This document shows, in pieces, positions 44,140 through 54,098 of a stretch of DNA of 64,000 nt; position 1 is the stretch's first letter; the number at the start of each line of letters is the position of its first letter. Source of the DNA: UBA2030 sp049969475 (lineage in GTDB: Bacteria; Bacteroidota; Bacteroidia; Bacteroidales; TTA-H9); contig JBMFOU010000002.1 of NCBI GenBank assembly GCA_049969475.1, positions 1-64,000 on the forward strand. Direction: 5' to 3'. Below the pieces are notes generated by a model. That model was not told the origin of the DNA. It worked only from the letters and a program-made list of their open reading frames with translations, and ran no database searches. The position numbers and the translations under genes were made by a program.

Positions 44140-44592
44140 TCAGTTCTCCTTAGGTATGTAAAGTAGTTTCATTCCAGGAGTCAGTCGACCACCCCTTAGG
44201 ACCCGGCAAAAAATCCCCTCGCGGGGCATTACACAATCGCCCACCTCCACAAAGATGGCACAAGAGGTGCCGTGGCATTTTTTCCCAATCTGGGTTACCT
44301 CCAGTTCCACCTCTTCGCCCACGAAACGGTCGCCGGGACGGGTTTTGTAAAGCTCCAAACCTTCGGTGGTTATGTTTTCGGCAAATTCACCATAGACCAC
44401 CTTACGACCACTCTGTTCCTCGAAACGTCGAATACTCTCTACCCCCAGTAAACTGACCTGACGGTGCCATTTACCTGCATGAGCATCTCCCTCTACTCCC
44501 AATGGACCCAGGACAATATCTTCACAGGGATGCTTTACAGTTCCCTTTTGTTCTGAAATATTTACTGAAACTATACTAATGGCTCTTTCCAT
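44140..44592 (-). CDS. MOSC-domain protein
   Basis: MOSC domains act as sulfur carriers, as in molybdenum cofactor sulfurase C-termini. From MERAISIVSVNISEQ the product is 150 residues, with GPLGVEGDAHAGKWHRQVSLLG, ENITTEGLELYKTRPGDRF and the conserved Cys in GKKCHGTSCAIF. The start at 44592 is preferred over one 7 codons upstream because conservation begins there. It adjoins the MogA/MoaB gene, which in other genomes can be fused to this domain. Confidence 0.9.
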   Translation of the reverse strand: MERAISIVSVNISEQKGTVKHPCEDIVLGPLGVEGDAHAGKWHRQVSLLGVESIRRFEEQSGRKVVYGEFAENITTEGLELYKTRPGDRFVGEEVELEVTQIGKKCHGTSCAIFVEVGDCVMPREGIFCRVLRGGRLTPGMKLLYIPKEN

Positions 44593-44666
44593 GTATTCAG
44601 GTATCACTCCCATTTTTCAAAAATAGCCTATAGATAAAGGAACGCTGAAGCAAAAGGCTCACAGCA

Positions 44667-45122
44667 TCAGGCACCCAACATCTGCCGAACGATTTCAGAA
44701 ACCAACTTATTGTCGGCCTGACCCGCAAAAGCCTTAGAAGCTACACCCATTACTTTTCCCATATCTTTAATTGAAGCGGCGCCGGTCTGGGCAATGATTT
44801 CACGGAGTTTTTCCCTGATTTCATCTTCCGACATCTGCTTGGGTAAATAAGATTCGATAATGGAAAGCTGGTAAAGTTCCTCATCGGCCAGGTCATTGCG
44901 TCCCTTTTCGGCGTAAATGGCAGCGGCTTCACGGCGCTGCTTGGCCAGTCGTTGCAGCATTTTCACTTCTACTTCGGCAGGTATTTCTCCCCCCGAAATG
45001 TCTTTTCCCGTTTTTTCAAGCAGCAGGGCTGCCTTGATGCCCCTGATAGCCTCGAGTTTGCGCATGTCTTTGGCTATCATGGCAGCCTTCATATCGTTGT
45101 TGATGATGGTTTCGAGCGACAT
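44667..45122 (-). CDS. YqeY-like GatB-tail domain protein
   Basis: This 151-residue all-helical protein has the YqeY/GatB C-terminal tail pattern: MKAAMIAKDMRKLEAIRGIKAALL, AKQRREAAAIYAEKGRNDLADEEL, YLPKQMSEDEIREKL and GKVMGVASKAFAGQADNKLV. In GatB this tail touches tRNA during amidation. The stand-alone protein has no assured function. It follows ftsZ by 36 bases, an order often seen in Bacteroidota. Confidence 0.92.
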   Translation of the reverse strand: MSLETIINNDMKAAMIAKDMRKLEAIRGIKAALLLEKTGKDISGGEIPAEVEVKMLQRLAKQRREAAAIYAEKGRNDLADEELYQLSIIESYLPKQMSEDEIREKLREIIAQTGAASIKDMGKVMGVASKAFAGQADNKLVSEIVRQMLGA

Positions 45123-45158
45123 AGGACTTTTTTTTGCAAAATTAATGAATGCGGGGGA

Positions 45159-46703
45159 TTAGTCGGGGTTATCGAAAAGGTAGGGATTGCTCCGAATTTC
45201 GGGGCCACTGGGTCCCTTGCTTATAATACTTCGGGGAGCCAGAGATTCTGTAGCGGGCGGAGGGGGAGTTAACTGGGCGCCCCTCCTTTTATAGGCAGGA
45301 ATAGATTCCAGGGTTTGAAGAGTATCGTCGTCGAGCGGCTCATTGAAAATGCCGCTCATTTGCCGAAGTTTTTCAATCCGGTCGCTTTGTCTTTTGGGAT
45401 CTATTGAAGGGGTAGTGATTCCGGCAGTCTGGGATTCAGGCAGATGTTCTACCGAAGTTTTCAGAAAGGGCTCCTGCTCGGGGACCTTTGCCTGAATTTC
45501 AGGCTGCATTTCTTGAGCCGGGGTAAGAGGGTCATCAAAAAGGGTAAATACCCGTTTGGGCGAATGGGTTTCAGCCGGACGATCCCTCTCAGTACCTTCC
45601 TGGGTCATCTTTTTCAGCACAGGTTCTGCAGGGAGGGTTTCATTCGTGTCAAGACCTGCTTTTGGGGGAATAACTTCTTCATCGAGGGTGTGAACCACCT
45701 TGGGTATTTTAGTTTCGGGTGCTTTCAGCGGCTCAAAGGAAGTTGCAATTAACGTAATGGCAATATCTTCTCCTAACTCCTCATCATAGCCAACACCCCA
45801 GATAATATCCACGTCATTGCCCGCATTTTCCTGGATGTAGGAAGTGATCTCCGAAACTTCATCCATGGTGATTTCGTTTTGTTTACCGCTGGAAATATAC
45901 AGCAGCATGTTGCGGGCACCGATTATGTTATTGTCGTCGAGCAAAGGCGAATTAAGAGCATCCATGGCAGCTTTAAGTGCGCGTCCTTCGCCCGAGGCAC
46001 GGCTCGAACCCATGATTGCTTTCCCGGAGTCTTTCATCACCGTCTTCACATCTTCAAAGTCAACATTTACATAGGCCTTCACCGTGATAATTTCGGCGAT
46101 ACCCTTGGCCGCCCGTGTCAACACATCGTCAGCCTTGGCAAAAGCCTCACGCAGGGAAAGGTTGCCCCAAAATTCACGAAGTTTGTCATTATTGATCACC
46201 AGCAAGGTATCCACATATTTACGCAATTCGGCAATACCCATCTCGGCTTGCTGTTTTCTCTTACGGCCTTCAAAGGTGAAAGGGATGGTTACAATACCCA
46301 CGGTTAAGATATCGAGCTCGCGGGCTACGCTGGCTATCACCGGAGCTGCTCCCGTTCCGGTACCTCCTCCCATTCCTGCTGTGATAAAGAGCATCTTGGT
46401 GTCTTTTTCGAGTACTTCACGTATTTGCTCGATCGACTCCTCCGCAGCCCTGCGTCCTACCTCTGGCTTATTGCCGGCTCCAAGCCCTGAAGTACCCAAT
46501 TGTATTTTAACGGGAATAGGGCTGGAATCCAGTATTTGTTTATCGGTATTGCATTGTATAAAATCAACATCCACTATACCCTGGTTATACATGTGGTTGA
46601 CAGCATTGTTGCCTCCACCTCCCACTCCTATTACTTTTATAATCGAAGACCTGCGGCCCTGTGCTTCAAATTTTATCATATCACCTGTGTTATTAAGTAG
46701 CAT
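45159..46703 (-). CDS. ftsZ: Cell division GTPase FtsZ
   Basis: FtsZ polymerises into the division ring. The 514-residue protein has the N-terminal GTPase (IKVIGVGGGGNNAVNHMY, FITAGMGGGTGTGAAPVIA with the tubulin G-box at about residues 108-123, and NVDFEDV) and the C-terminal domain (WGVGYDEELGEDIAITLIATSF). A long Pro/Glu-rich linker (about 335-490) separates the core from the C-terminal peptide. That peptide ends SNPYLFDNPD rather than the proteobacterial PAFLR-type motif; this seems to be the Bacteroidota form. A second ATG 8 codons in is possible. Confidence 0.97.
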   Translation of the reverse strand: MLLNNTGDMIKFEAQGRRSSIIKVIGVGGGGNNAVNHMYNQGIVDVDFIQCNTDKQILDSSPIPVKIQLGTSGLGAGNKPEVGRRAAEESIEQIREVLEKDTKMLFITAGMGGGTGTGAAPVIASVARELDILTVGIVTIPFTFEGRKRKQQAEMGIAELRKYVDTLLVINNDKLREFWGNLSLREAFAKADDVLTRAAKGIAEIITVKAYVNVDFEDVKTVMKDSGKAIMGSSRASGEGRALKAAMDALNSPLLDDNNIIGARNMLLYISSGKQNEITMDEVSEITSYIQENAGNDVDIIWGVGYDEELGEDIAITLIATSFEPLKAPETKIPKVVHTLDEEVIPPKAGLDTNETLPAEPVLKKMTQEGTERDRPAETHSPKRVFTLFDDPLTPAQEMQPEIQAKVPEQEPFLKTSVEHLPESQTAGITTPSIDPKRQSDRIEKLRQMSGIFNEPLDDDTLQTLESIPAYKRRGAQLTPPPPATESLAPRSIISKGPSGPEIRSNPYLFDNPD

Positions 46704-46796
46704 AAAGATAATTTCTTATTTCTTATTTATTTTCAGGCAGTAAAAAAATTATAAACATAAAACTGTTAACAAAATCATATTCTAAGATTCTCAAAA

Positions 46797-48218
46797 TCAA
46801 TAATTTTCATTGCTATCATTAAACCACTCCTGCATCCGTTCTAAAAATGATTTGCGGGATTTGGCGGGTTTGGTCGCCTCTTCCTGCACTGGAACTTCCT
46901 GGATGGGTTCGGGTTCTGGGGCTTGTGCTGGCTTATTGTTAGGATTATGCTCAGCCTTTTTCGGTTCTTCAGATCGATTATCAACTACCGGGTCATCCAT
47001 AAAATTAGCGGTCCGCTTCAAGTCCTTATTCATTCGGTTGAAGCCCATAAGCAACAAGCCGATTCCTGTGGAATACATCGGTGAATTCAAATGTTTAGGC
47101 GTATTGGCCGATAGATGTTCATTAGGAAATCCTATTCGGGTTTCCATTCCCGTCTTGTATTCTGTAAGCATGCTCAAATGCCTGAGCAGGGACCCTCCAC
47201 CTGTAAGCACGATGCCACCAATGAGTTTCTTTTCCAAACCGGTATTCCTTATTTCTCGATAAACCAACTCTATAATTTCTTCCATACGGGCTTGAATAAT
47301 AGAAGAGAGATTGCGAAGGGTAATCTCCCTATGTGCCCTGCCCTTTAAACCGGGAATAGCAACCACATCACTCTCGCTGTTTTCATTGGCCAAAGCCGAT
47401 CCATATTTCACCTTCACTTCCTCTGCATATTTGCGGATGATTGAGCAACCATCCTTAACATCATCGGTAACAATATCCCCTCCTATAGGGATTACAGCCG
47501 TATGCCGTATGATGTGATCCTGAAAAATTGCGATGTCTGTTGTGCCGCCGCCAATATCCACCAGTACAATGCCCGCTTCTTTTTCTTCATCCGACAGCGT
47601 TGCCTCAGCTGAGGCCAATGGTTCAAGAATAAGATCTACCACTTCTAACCCTGCTCTGCGAACGCATTTGTAAATATTCTTGGCTGCTGCACTCTGGCCC
47701 ACAATAATATGAAAATTAGCTTCGATTTGTGTACCCTGCATACCTACCGGGTTTTTAATGCCCGGTTCTCCATCTACCGTAAACTCCTGGGGAATCACAT
47801 CGATGATTTCTTCTCCAGGACTAACGGTTAAATTATACATGTCGCTGATGAGCTTTTCAATATCTTCTGAAGAAATTTCCTCATCTCCATTCTTACGAAT
47901 GATGTTGCCTCTGTGTTGAAGGCTTTTGATGTGATGGCCGGCAATGCCCACATGCACATATTTAATTTGGAGGCCTGCTTGCTCCTCAGCTTGAGATACT
48001 GCACTTTTTATGGCATCTACCGTGTTTTCGATATTAGCCACCACGCCTCGCCTCACCCCAAACGAATCGCTGCGGCCAAAACCGACGATTTCGATCTTGC
48101 CCGCACCGTCGCGACGCGCTATCATGGCCGCAATTTTTGTAGTTCCAATATCAAGACTGGCAATATAAACTCCACCGTTGGCTGAAGGATTCATTGACTG
48201 ATTTCTGGATATTTCCAT
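46797..48218 (-). CDS. ftsA: Cell division protein FtsA
   Basis: This actin-like ATPase tethers FtsZ to the membrane. The 473-residue protein shows VYIASLDIGTTKIAAMIAR (phosphate 1), the 1C domain with YVHVGIAGHHIKSLQHRG, VLVDIGGGTTDIAIF (phosphate 2) and GGIVLTGGGSLLRHL (adenosine). A disordered acidic/Pro linker (about 410-450) precedes the C-terminal amphipathic helix (SFLERMQEWFND) that binds membrane. The gap of 93 bases before ftsZ is AT-rich, with only a near-consensus TGATTTTG and no clear promoter. Confidence 0.97.
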   Translation of the reverse strand: MEISRNQSMNPSANGGVYIASLDIGTTKIAAMIARRDGAGKIEIVGFGRSDSFGVRRGVVANIENTVDAIKSAVSQAEEQAGLQIKYVHVGIAGHHIKSLQHRGNIIRKNGDEEISSEDIEKLISDMYNLTVSPGEEIIDVIPQEFTVDGEPGIKNPVGMQGTQIEANFHIIVGQSAAAKNIYKCVRRAGLEVVDLILEPLASAEATLSDEEKEAGIVLVDIGGGTTDIAIFQDHIIRHTAVIPIGGDIVTDDVKDGCSIIRKYAEEVKVKYGSALANENSESDVVAIPGLKGRAHREITLRNLSSIIQARMEEIIELVYREIRNTGLEKKLIGGIVLTGGGSLLRHLSMLTEYKTGMETRIGFPNEHLSANTPKHLNSPMYSTGIGLLLMGFNRMNKDLKRTANFMDDPVVDNRSEEPKKAEHNPNNKPAQAPEPEPIQEVPVQEEATKPAKSRKSFLERMQEWFNDSNENY

Positions 48219-48225
48219 GGTTGAG

Positions 48226-49020
48226 TTATTTTTGAGTTAATATAATCTGATTCAGGTATTTAAGGTTGATGACCGGATACTGACGGTAGTTGATGTGTCC
48301 GGGCGTACGGGTATAGAAAAGCAAAAGGTTGTCAAGTCGCCATTGCAAATCGGTAAAATCCCCCAGCAAAACTGTGTGATCACCCGTAGCGGGGATCAGT
48401 TCAACCTCGCCTTGCTCGTTGTAGTAGATCTGAGCCACCAGCGAGCGTAGCAATCGGTGCGAATGAATGTAAAGCCCGGCCTCATAAAGGTTCTGAGCTT
48501 GCTGTCGATCGGGGGAGGTCTCCGGAATATCTTGCAAACGATAATATCGACTGATACTGAAAGGTATTTTTCCGGATACCGGCAAAACACGATCAGAATA
48601 ACCCGGAGTTAAAGGAAAGAAATAGCCCAATCCATCAAGATACCAGGTTCCTGACTTAGGGAAAAACAATTTTAATAAAGGCTTGCGCTGCACAACCTTT
48701 ATTTCGGTAATTCCCGAAAGGGAGGCAAATACATCGGCAGACTCAATCACTGGTATGTTGCGAAGCTCGTCCTCGAGCGCTCTGAAGTTCAATTTATTCA
48801 GAGGCTTACCGACGGCTTTTCCCCATTTTTTTTCCACTATATCTAAAATTTCTTTTTCACTGATCAAAGGTGAAGCGTTGCCCTTGTCGATATGCACAAG
48901 AAGAGCCCTGCATAAAACCTGATCCTGCCAGCGGTTGGCAAAAGCCAAACCGGTTATGGAGGCAGCCACAGCCAACACCCACCAGACAACAATCAGAATA
49001 TGTATCAACTTACGCTTCAT
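48226..49020 (-). CDS. ftsQ: Cell division protein FtsQ/DivIB
   Basis: The 264-residue bitopic protein has one membrane helix (about residues 8-27). A POTRA domain follows (about 38-112, ending in the SGITEIKVVQRKPLLKLF strand). The beta domain carries WYLDGLGYFFPLTPGYSDRVLPVSG. FtsQ recruits FtsB and FtsL to the septum. Its ATG overlaps the murC stop (ATGA, 49017-49020). Confidence 0.93.
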   Translation of the reverse strand: MKRKLIHILIVVWWVLAVAASITGLAFANRWQDQVLCRALLVHIDKGNASPLISEKEILDIVEKKWGKAVGKPLNKLNFRALEDELRNIPVIESADVFASLSGITEIKVVQRKPLLKLFFPKSGTWYLDGLGYFFPLTPGYSDRVLPVSGKIPFSISRYYRLQDIPETSPDRQQAQNLYEAGLYIHSHRLLRSLVAQIYYNEQGEVELIPATGDHTVLLGDFTDLQWRLDNLLLFYTRTPGHINYRQYPVINLKYLNQIILTQK

Positions 49021-50384
49021 ACTTTTCCTGCATTAAAATGACTGAAGGCCAATTGGGCCAATTTATCGATATCGCCAGCACCCACTGTTACCATGATCCC
49101 CTGCTGGCGGGAAAGTATAAGATTGAAAGCCGCTTGATGAGTAATGATGGGGGGATTGGGATTCATGCGCCGGGCAATCATTTTTGAGGTAACCCCGCGG
49201 ATGGGCTTTTCGCGGGCCGGATAGATATCGAGCAAAAACACCTCATCGAAAAGACTCAAGCTTTCGGCAAAACCATCGGCCAGATCGCGGGTGCGCGAAT
49301 AAAGATGCGGCTGGAAAATGGCGGAAAGCTTTTGATTGGGGAACAGGTCGCGAAGTGAGAGAGCCAACGCGCGGATTTCTTCCGGATGATGGGCATAATC
49401 GTCGATATACACAAAATCGCCCGAAGAATAAATAATATCGAAACGGCGTCGGATACCGCGAAAGGCTGACAACCCACTAACAATTTCCTCTGCCGAGGCT
49501 CCCGCCAATTGCGCAAGAGCGGCTGCTGCCACGCTATTTTCGATGTTGATGCGCGCCGGAATGTGCATTTCTATCCCTTCCAATTTACCATCGGGGGTAT
49601 GAATATCGTATCGATAAGATAAGCCTTCGTTCCTGATATGGGTGGCATAGTAGTCGGCTGTGGTATCTTCTCCGGCATAGGTAAAAATACTTGCCTGGGT
49701 ATGGTGTTGGACGAGATGCTTCAGGCCCCTCCTAATAACAAGTGCCCCTGAAGGGTTGATATTTGCCGCAAACTGTTGGAATGCAGCCATTAAATTATCA
49801 TAGGTAAGATAAATATCCAGATGGTCGGCATCGATAGCTGTGATGGCAGCTAATTGAAGATTGAGGTGCAAGAAAGAACGGTCGAACTCGTCGGCCTCAG
49901 TAACCATCCATCGGGCGGGCGGAGCATTCAGATAATTGGTATTAAAATTTTTGGATATTCCCCCCAGAAAAGCCAGACAACCCTGTGCAGAGCCATAAAG
50001 AATCTGGCCCAGCATGGTGGAAGTAGATGTCTTGCCGTGCGTACCGGCCACAGCTACCGAAGGCATGGAAGAAGAAATCAATCCTAGCATCTCAGCCCGT
50101 TTCATCAGGGGAATATCTCGCTGATATATAGTGTTCCACTCCTTATGTTCCCTTGGAATAGCCGGAGTATAGATCACCAACTGCGTATCTTCAGGAATGG
50201 CATTTGGGTTTTCATCGAAATGTATGGAAATGCCTTCAGCCATAAGTTCAGAGGTCAGGCGGGTGGGTGTGCGGTCGTATCCACTTACCCTAACCCCTCT
50301 TTGGTGCAGAAACCGGGCTAACGCACTCATTCCTATACCACCAATACCCAGGAAATATACCGACTGAAGTTGTTCCAGTTTCAT
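49017..50384 (-). CDS. murC: UDP-N-acetylmuramate-L-alanine ligase
   Basis: MurC adds L-Ala to UDP-MurNAc, the first amino acid of the stem peptide. The product (455 residues) has the nucleotide-binding YFLGIGGIGMSALARFLHQRG, the ATP loop AVAGTHGKTSTSTMLG (about 112-127), EADEFDRSFLHL and the C-terminal DDYAHHPEEIRAL. The ATG at 50384 is chosen; a TTG at 50390 would overlap the murG stop, so coupling through TTGA cannot be excluded. Confidence 0.97.
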   Translation of the reverse strand: MKLEQLQSVYFLGIGGIGMSALARFLHQRGVRVSGYDRTPTRLTSELMAEGISIHFDENPNAIPEDTQLVIYTPAIPREHKEWNTIYQRDIPLMKRAEMLGLISSSMPSVAVAGTHGKTSTSTMLGQILYGSAQGCLAFLGGISKNFNTNYLNAPPARWMVTEADEFDRSFLHLNLQLAAITAIDADHLDIYLTYDNLMAAFQQFAANINPSGALVIRRGLKHLVQHHTQASIFTYAGEDTTADYYATHIRNEGLSYRYDIHTPDGKLEGIEMHIPARINIENSVAAAALAQLAGASAEEIVSGLSAFRGIRRRFDIIYSSGDFVYIDDYAHHPEEIRALALSLRDLFPNQKLSAIFQPHLYSRTRDLADGFAESLSLFDEVFLLDIYPAREKPIRGVTSKMIARRMNPNPPIITHQAAFNLILSRQQGIMVTVGAGDIDKLAQLAFSHFNAGKV

Positions 50385-50386
50385 AA

Positions 50387-51493
50387 TCAACGATTTTTGA
50401 GTTTTTTCAAATCATCCAGGATGGCTGAAGCAATACGCTCATCGGCATCGGGGATGGCCATATGCCGAATAGCAGAGCCCATACGATTTATTAATTCTTT
50501 GTCTGCTATGAGTTTTCGTAAGGCAGGACAAAGCTCTGCAGCAGCCCGTGAATCTTCGATGAGCTGGGCTCCGCCAGCTTCTGCAATACGTTTTGCATTA
50601 TACATCTGATGATTAGCAGCTGCATAAGGATAGGGAATAAGGATGACGGGTTTTCCAATATTGCATAATTCACTGATGGCAATGGCGCCGGCTCGCGAAA
50701 TAATGACATCAGCAGTTGCATAGGCCAGTTCCATGCGCTGAATAAAAGGATGAACCCGCACCCGCGCCAACTGATTTTTTGACACAAAATCATTAGCTTC
50801 GACAGCAAAACTACTCCCGGTTTGCCAAATCCACTGAAGATTTTGCATGTCTTCCACCATCAAACAGTTCATAACTGCCCGATTGATGGAGACGGCACCC
50901 TGGCTACCGCCGATAACCAACACAGTAAGTAGATCTTTTTCAAGGGAAAAGAATTGAAGCGCTTCTTCCTTCAGGCCTTCTATAGCAATGACATTGCGAC
51001 GAACGGGATTGCCTGCCAGAAGGGTTTTCTGCGGAGGAAACCATGGTTCCATGTTAGGATAGGCCGTAAAAATGAGACGGGCCCGTCGGGCCATTATGCG
51101 ATTAGTAACGCCCGGATAACTGTTTTGTTCCTGAATATAAATGGGAATACCCAGCCACGAAGCGGCCCGCATCACCGGACCACTGGCAAATCCCCCCACT
51201 CCTACAACGGCCTGGGGACGGAATTTTATCAATAAAATAAGGGCCTGAACCATGCTCACCGCCAACTTTAGCGGGAAAAACAGATTGGAAAAACTAAGCG
51301 ATCGTCTGAAACCGCTAATCCACAAACCCTTGATAGGGAAACCCTGGGCAGGCACCTTTTCCATCTCCATTCGACCCAGGGCTCCTACAAAAAGCACCTC
51401 GCAATCAGGTTGCAAGCGCCGAATTGCCTGGGCTATGGCAATGGCCGGAAATACATGTCCACCGGTACCTCCTCCTGAAATTATGATTCTCAT
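50387..51493 (-). CDS. murG: Lipid II-forming GlcNAc transferase MurG
   Basis: MurG adds GlcNAc to lipid I at the inner membrane face. The 368-residue GT-B protein opens with IIISGGGTGGHVFPAIAIAQAI (the Gly-rich loop), has VVGVGGFASGPVMRAA, IYIQEQNSYPGVTNR, TVLVIGGSQGAVSINRAV and the donor-site SRAGAIAISELCNIGKPVILIPYPYAAANHQ. The start overlaps the ftsW stop (ATGA, 51490-51493). Confidence 0.97.
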   Translation of the reverse strand: MRIIISGGGTGGHVFPAIAIAQAIRRLQPDCEVLFVGALGRMEMEKVPAQGFPIKGLWISGFRRSLSFSNLFFPLKLAVSMVQALILLIKFRPQAVVGVGGFASGPVMRAASWLGIPIYIQEQNSYPGVTNRIMARRARLIFTAYPNMEPWFPPQKTLLAGNPVRRNVIAIEGLKEEALQFFSLEKDLLTVLVIGGSQGAVSINRAVMNCLMVEDMQNLQWIWQTGSSFAVEANDFVSKNQLARVRVHPFIQRMELAYATADVIISRAGAIAISELCNIGKPVILIPYPYAAANHQMYNAKRIAEAGGAQLIEDSRAAAELCPALRKLIADKELINRMGSAIRHMAIPDADERIASAILDDLKKLKNR

Positions 51494-52740
51494 ACAGCCT
51501 CCTGTTTTAAGTTTTCAGCATCTGCGAGGTCATTCTCCTCGCCAGACATTTCCTCATGCCCGGCCACATCCACAAACGAAAGGGTCTCAGGCGCTTCACC
51601 ACCGCGAGCCACGCTCTGCAGCATCCCCAGCATGAGGCAGGTAAACCATACTGAGGTACCTCCCATACTCATCAGTGGCAATGTCTGTCCTGTCACGGGA
51701 CCAATGCCCACAGCTACAGCCATATTCACATAAGCATTTACTATAATGCTGAAGGTGATGCCAAATGCCAGAAGGCTGCTAAAAACCGTATTGCTTCGCA
51801 CGGCAATGGCAATGCCCCGGTAGAGCAAAATCAGATAAAGCAGTACTAAAAATATTCCTCCAAGCAAACCATACTCTTCGATGAATATGGCAAAGATGAA
51901 GTCGCTATAGGCACTGGGTAGAAAATTGCGTTGCACCGATTTTCCCGGGCCCAGGCCCAGCAAGCCCCCATTGGCAATAGCAATGCGGGCTTGCTCTTGC
52001 TGAAAATCATCAGGGTCGGCCAGACGAGCTTCCACATCTTGAGGCTTAGGTTCCAAGAAGGCTGTAATTCGCTCGTTCCAGGTAGCTGCCCGAGGAAAAA
52101 CCTTGGGGAAGTTTTTACCAATCACTATCACAGAAGTCATCAGCATAATTCCAGCCAGCATCAAAGCCAGCAGATGTTTCCAATACACCCGGCCTACCAT
52201 AAACATCATGAAACTCACCAGCAGGATGAGAGCCGAGGTGGAAAAATTACCTGGCAGAATAAGTAAAGCTACAACAATGACGGGCCATAAAACAAAGACA
52301 AATCCGTTTTTAAAACTTCTTAGTAAATCCTGGCGCCGATGTAATTCGCGGGCCACATAGGCAATCAGGGCCACCTTGGCCAGCTCGCTGGTCTGAAAGG
52401 TAATACCAATGATAGGTATTTTAATCCAGCGTTTGGCTTCATTGATGGAGGTATCGCTGAAAAGAGTAAAAACCAACAAGATAATGGCCAGCAAAAGGAT
52501 ATAGAGTGATACATTAGCAAACTTACGGTAAGGTATCTTATGAACCCCATACATGAGGGCCAACCCGGCCAAAGTAATCAAACCATGCTTCAGGAGGTAG
52601 TATTCAGCCGAACTACCTTTAGAAGCAAAGGAGAGGGAACCCGAGGCACTGTAAACCACCAACAGGGATACAACCGAAAGAATGATAGTTACCACCCAGA
52701 TGGTACGATCGCCGGATACTTTGGAAGCCAGGTTGTCCAT
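51490..52740 (-). CDS. ftsW: SEDS glycosyltransferase FtsW
   Basis: FtsW polymerises septal glycan from lipid II together with FtsI. The 416-residue protein has 10 predicted helices, the periplasmic loop segments NEAKRWIKIPIIGITFQTSELAKVALIAYVA and EQARIAIANGGLLGLGPGKSVQRNFLPSAYSDFIFAIFIEEYG, and GPVTGQTLPLMSMGGTSVWFT near the end. A short acidic cytoplasmic tail follows (about residues 385-416). It lies 9 bases after murD. Confidence 0.96.
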   Translation of the reverse strand: MDNLASKVSGDRTIWVVTIILSVVSLLVVYSASGSLSFASKGSSAEYYLLKHGLITLAGLALMYGVHKIPYRKFANVSLYILLLAIILLVFTLFSDTSINEAKRWIKIPIIGITFQTSELAKVALIAYVARELHRRQDLLRSFKNGFVFVLWPVIVVALLILPGNFSTSALILLVSFMMFMVGRVYWKHLLALMLAGIMLMTSVIVIGKNFPKVFPRAATWNERITAFLEPKPQDVEARLADPDDFQQEQARIAIANGGLLGLGPGKSVQRNFLPSAYSDFIFAIFIEEYGLLGGIFLVLLYLILLYRGIAIAVRSNTVFSSLLAFGITFSIIVNAYVNMAVAVGIGPVTGQTLPLMSMGGTSVWFTCLMLGMLQSVARGGEAPETLSFVDVAGHEEMSGEENDLADAENLKQEAV

Positions 52741-52749
52741 AGTAAGCTC

Positions 52750-54096
52750 CTAAAGGTTTTTAACTGCCTTTTTAAACTGATTACCCCTATCTTCGTAATT
52801 CTCAAACAGGTCGAAACTGGCGCAGGTGGGCGATAGCAATACCACATCGCCTTTCTGCCCCAGCCTAAAGGCTGTCTGAACCGCTTCCTCTGCCGAAGTA
52901 GTCTCCACGAGCGTAGGTACCATTCCCATGAAAAAGGTCTTCAATTTGGTATTATCCACCCCCAGGCAAACAATAGCTTTTACCTTCTGCCGTACTAGTT
53001 CAGCCAGCATGGTATAATCGTTGCCTTTGTCCTTACCTCCTGCAATCCAAATGACTGGTTTGGTCATACTCTCGAGGGCATACCAGGTACTGTTCACATT
53101 GGTTGCTTTGGAGTCGTTGATAAAGTCGATGCCATGCACAGTGGCCACAAACTCCAGCCTGTGCTCCGCGTTCTGAAAGTTGGAAAGGCTTTCCTTTATA
53201 CGCATCTTGCGCACTTCAGCCAATCGGGCTGCAATGGCCGAAGCCATGGAATTATAGACATTATGCTTGCCCTGAAGGGCTAAATTTTCAATGGTTGAGT
53301 TCATGATGTCTTTATTTATACTGATTATTATTTGGTTGTTTTCAATCCAGGCACCCTCTCCATGCTGAGGGGGGTTCTCTCCGTATGAGAAAAGGCGTTG
53401 ATGAAACGATCGGCGGGCTATCTCGCGCTGTATCACAGGATCGTCGGCGAAGTAGATGAAGGCATCCTCAGGCCGTTGATTCAGCGTTATTCGCATCTTG
53501 GAAGCCACATACCGGTCGAAGGTTCCGTAACGGTCGAGGTGGTCGGGGGTAATATTGGTAAGGATGGCGATATGGGGTCTAAAACGAAACATACCATCAA
53601 GCTGGAAGCTGCTGATTTCAAGCACCCACCATGCATGATCTCCTTTTAACAATTCAAGAGCGAAACTTTGTCCCACATTGCCGGCCAGCCCGGCATCAAT
53701 ACCACCTTTCACCAGCAAATGATGCGTTAGCAATGTGGTAGTAGTTTTACCATTGCTTCCTGTAATGCAAATGAACTTTCCGGTAGAATACCGGGCTGCA
53801 AATTCAATTTCAGAGATAACCGGAATGCCACGTTCCAGTGCGGCTGCCACCAGAGGAGCCGATTCTGGTATGCCCGGGCTTTTGATGATTTCTTCGGCAC
53901 CCAGAATGATATCAGCACTGTGCCGGTTCTCCTCGAAAGGAATATCCCATTGCTGTAGCAAATCCCTGTATCTATCCTTAATTCTGCCGGCATCCGACAC
54001 GAATACCCCGAGTCCCTTGGCCTGGGCCAGAACCGCAGCACCAGTGCCGCTTTCGGCAGCCCCTAATACAACCACGGGATATTCCTTCCTAGTCAT
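52750..54096 (-). CDS. murD: UDP-N-acetylmuramoylalanine-D-glutamate ligase
   Basis: MurD adds D-Glu to UDP-MurNAc-L-Ala. The 448-residue protein shows the N-terminal VVVLGAAESGTGAAVLA, the ATP loop CITGSNGKTTTTLLTHHL (about 109-126), LEISSFQLDGM, LTNITPDHLDRYGTF and the ATP-contact FINDSKATNVNSTWYALES. It is complete and starts 2 bases after the mraY stop. Confidence 0.97.
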   Translation of the reverse strand: MTRKEYPVVVLGAAESGTGAAVLAQAKGLGVFVSDAGRIKDRYRDLLQQWDIPFEENRHSADIILGAEEIIKSPGIPESAPLVAAALERGIPVISEIEFAARYSTGKFICITGSNGKTTTTLLTHHLLVKGGIDAGLAGNVGQSFALELLKGDHAWWVLEISSFQLDGMFRFRPHIAILTNITPDHLDRYGTFDRYVASKMRITLNQRPEDAFIYFADDPVIQREIARRSFHQRLFSYGENPPQHGEGAWIENNQIIISINKDIMNSTIENLALQGKHNVYNSMASAIAARLAEVRKMRIKESLSNFQNAEHRLEFVATVHGIDFINDSKATNVNSTWYALESMTKPVIWIAGGKDKGNDYTMLAELVRQKVKAIVCLGVDNTKLKTFFMGMVPTLVETTSAEEAVQTAFRLGQKGDVVLLSPTCASFDLFENYEDRGNQFKKAVKNL

Positions 54097-54098
54097 TA

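Noticed and set aside
46084..46743. 219-codon open frame opposite ftsZ
   Set aside because: It is antisense to the conserved GTPase region of ftsZ, has low-complexity Ser/Pro-rich composition and no signal of its own.
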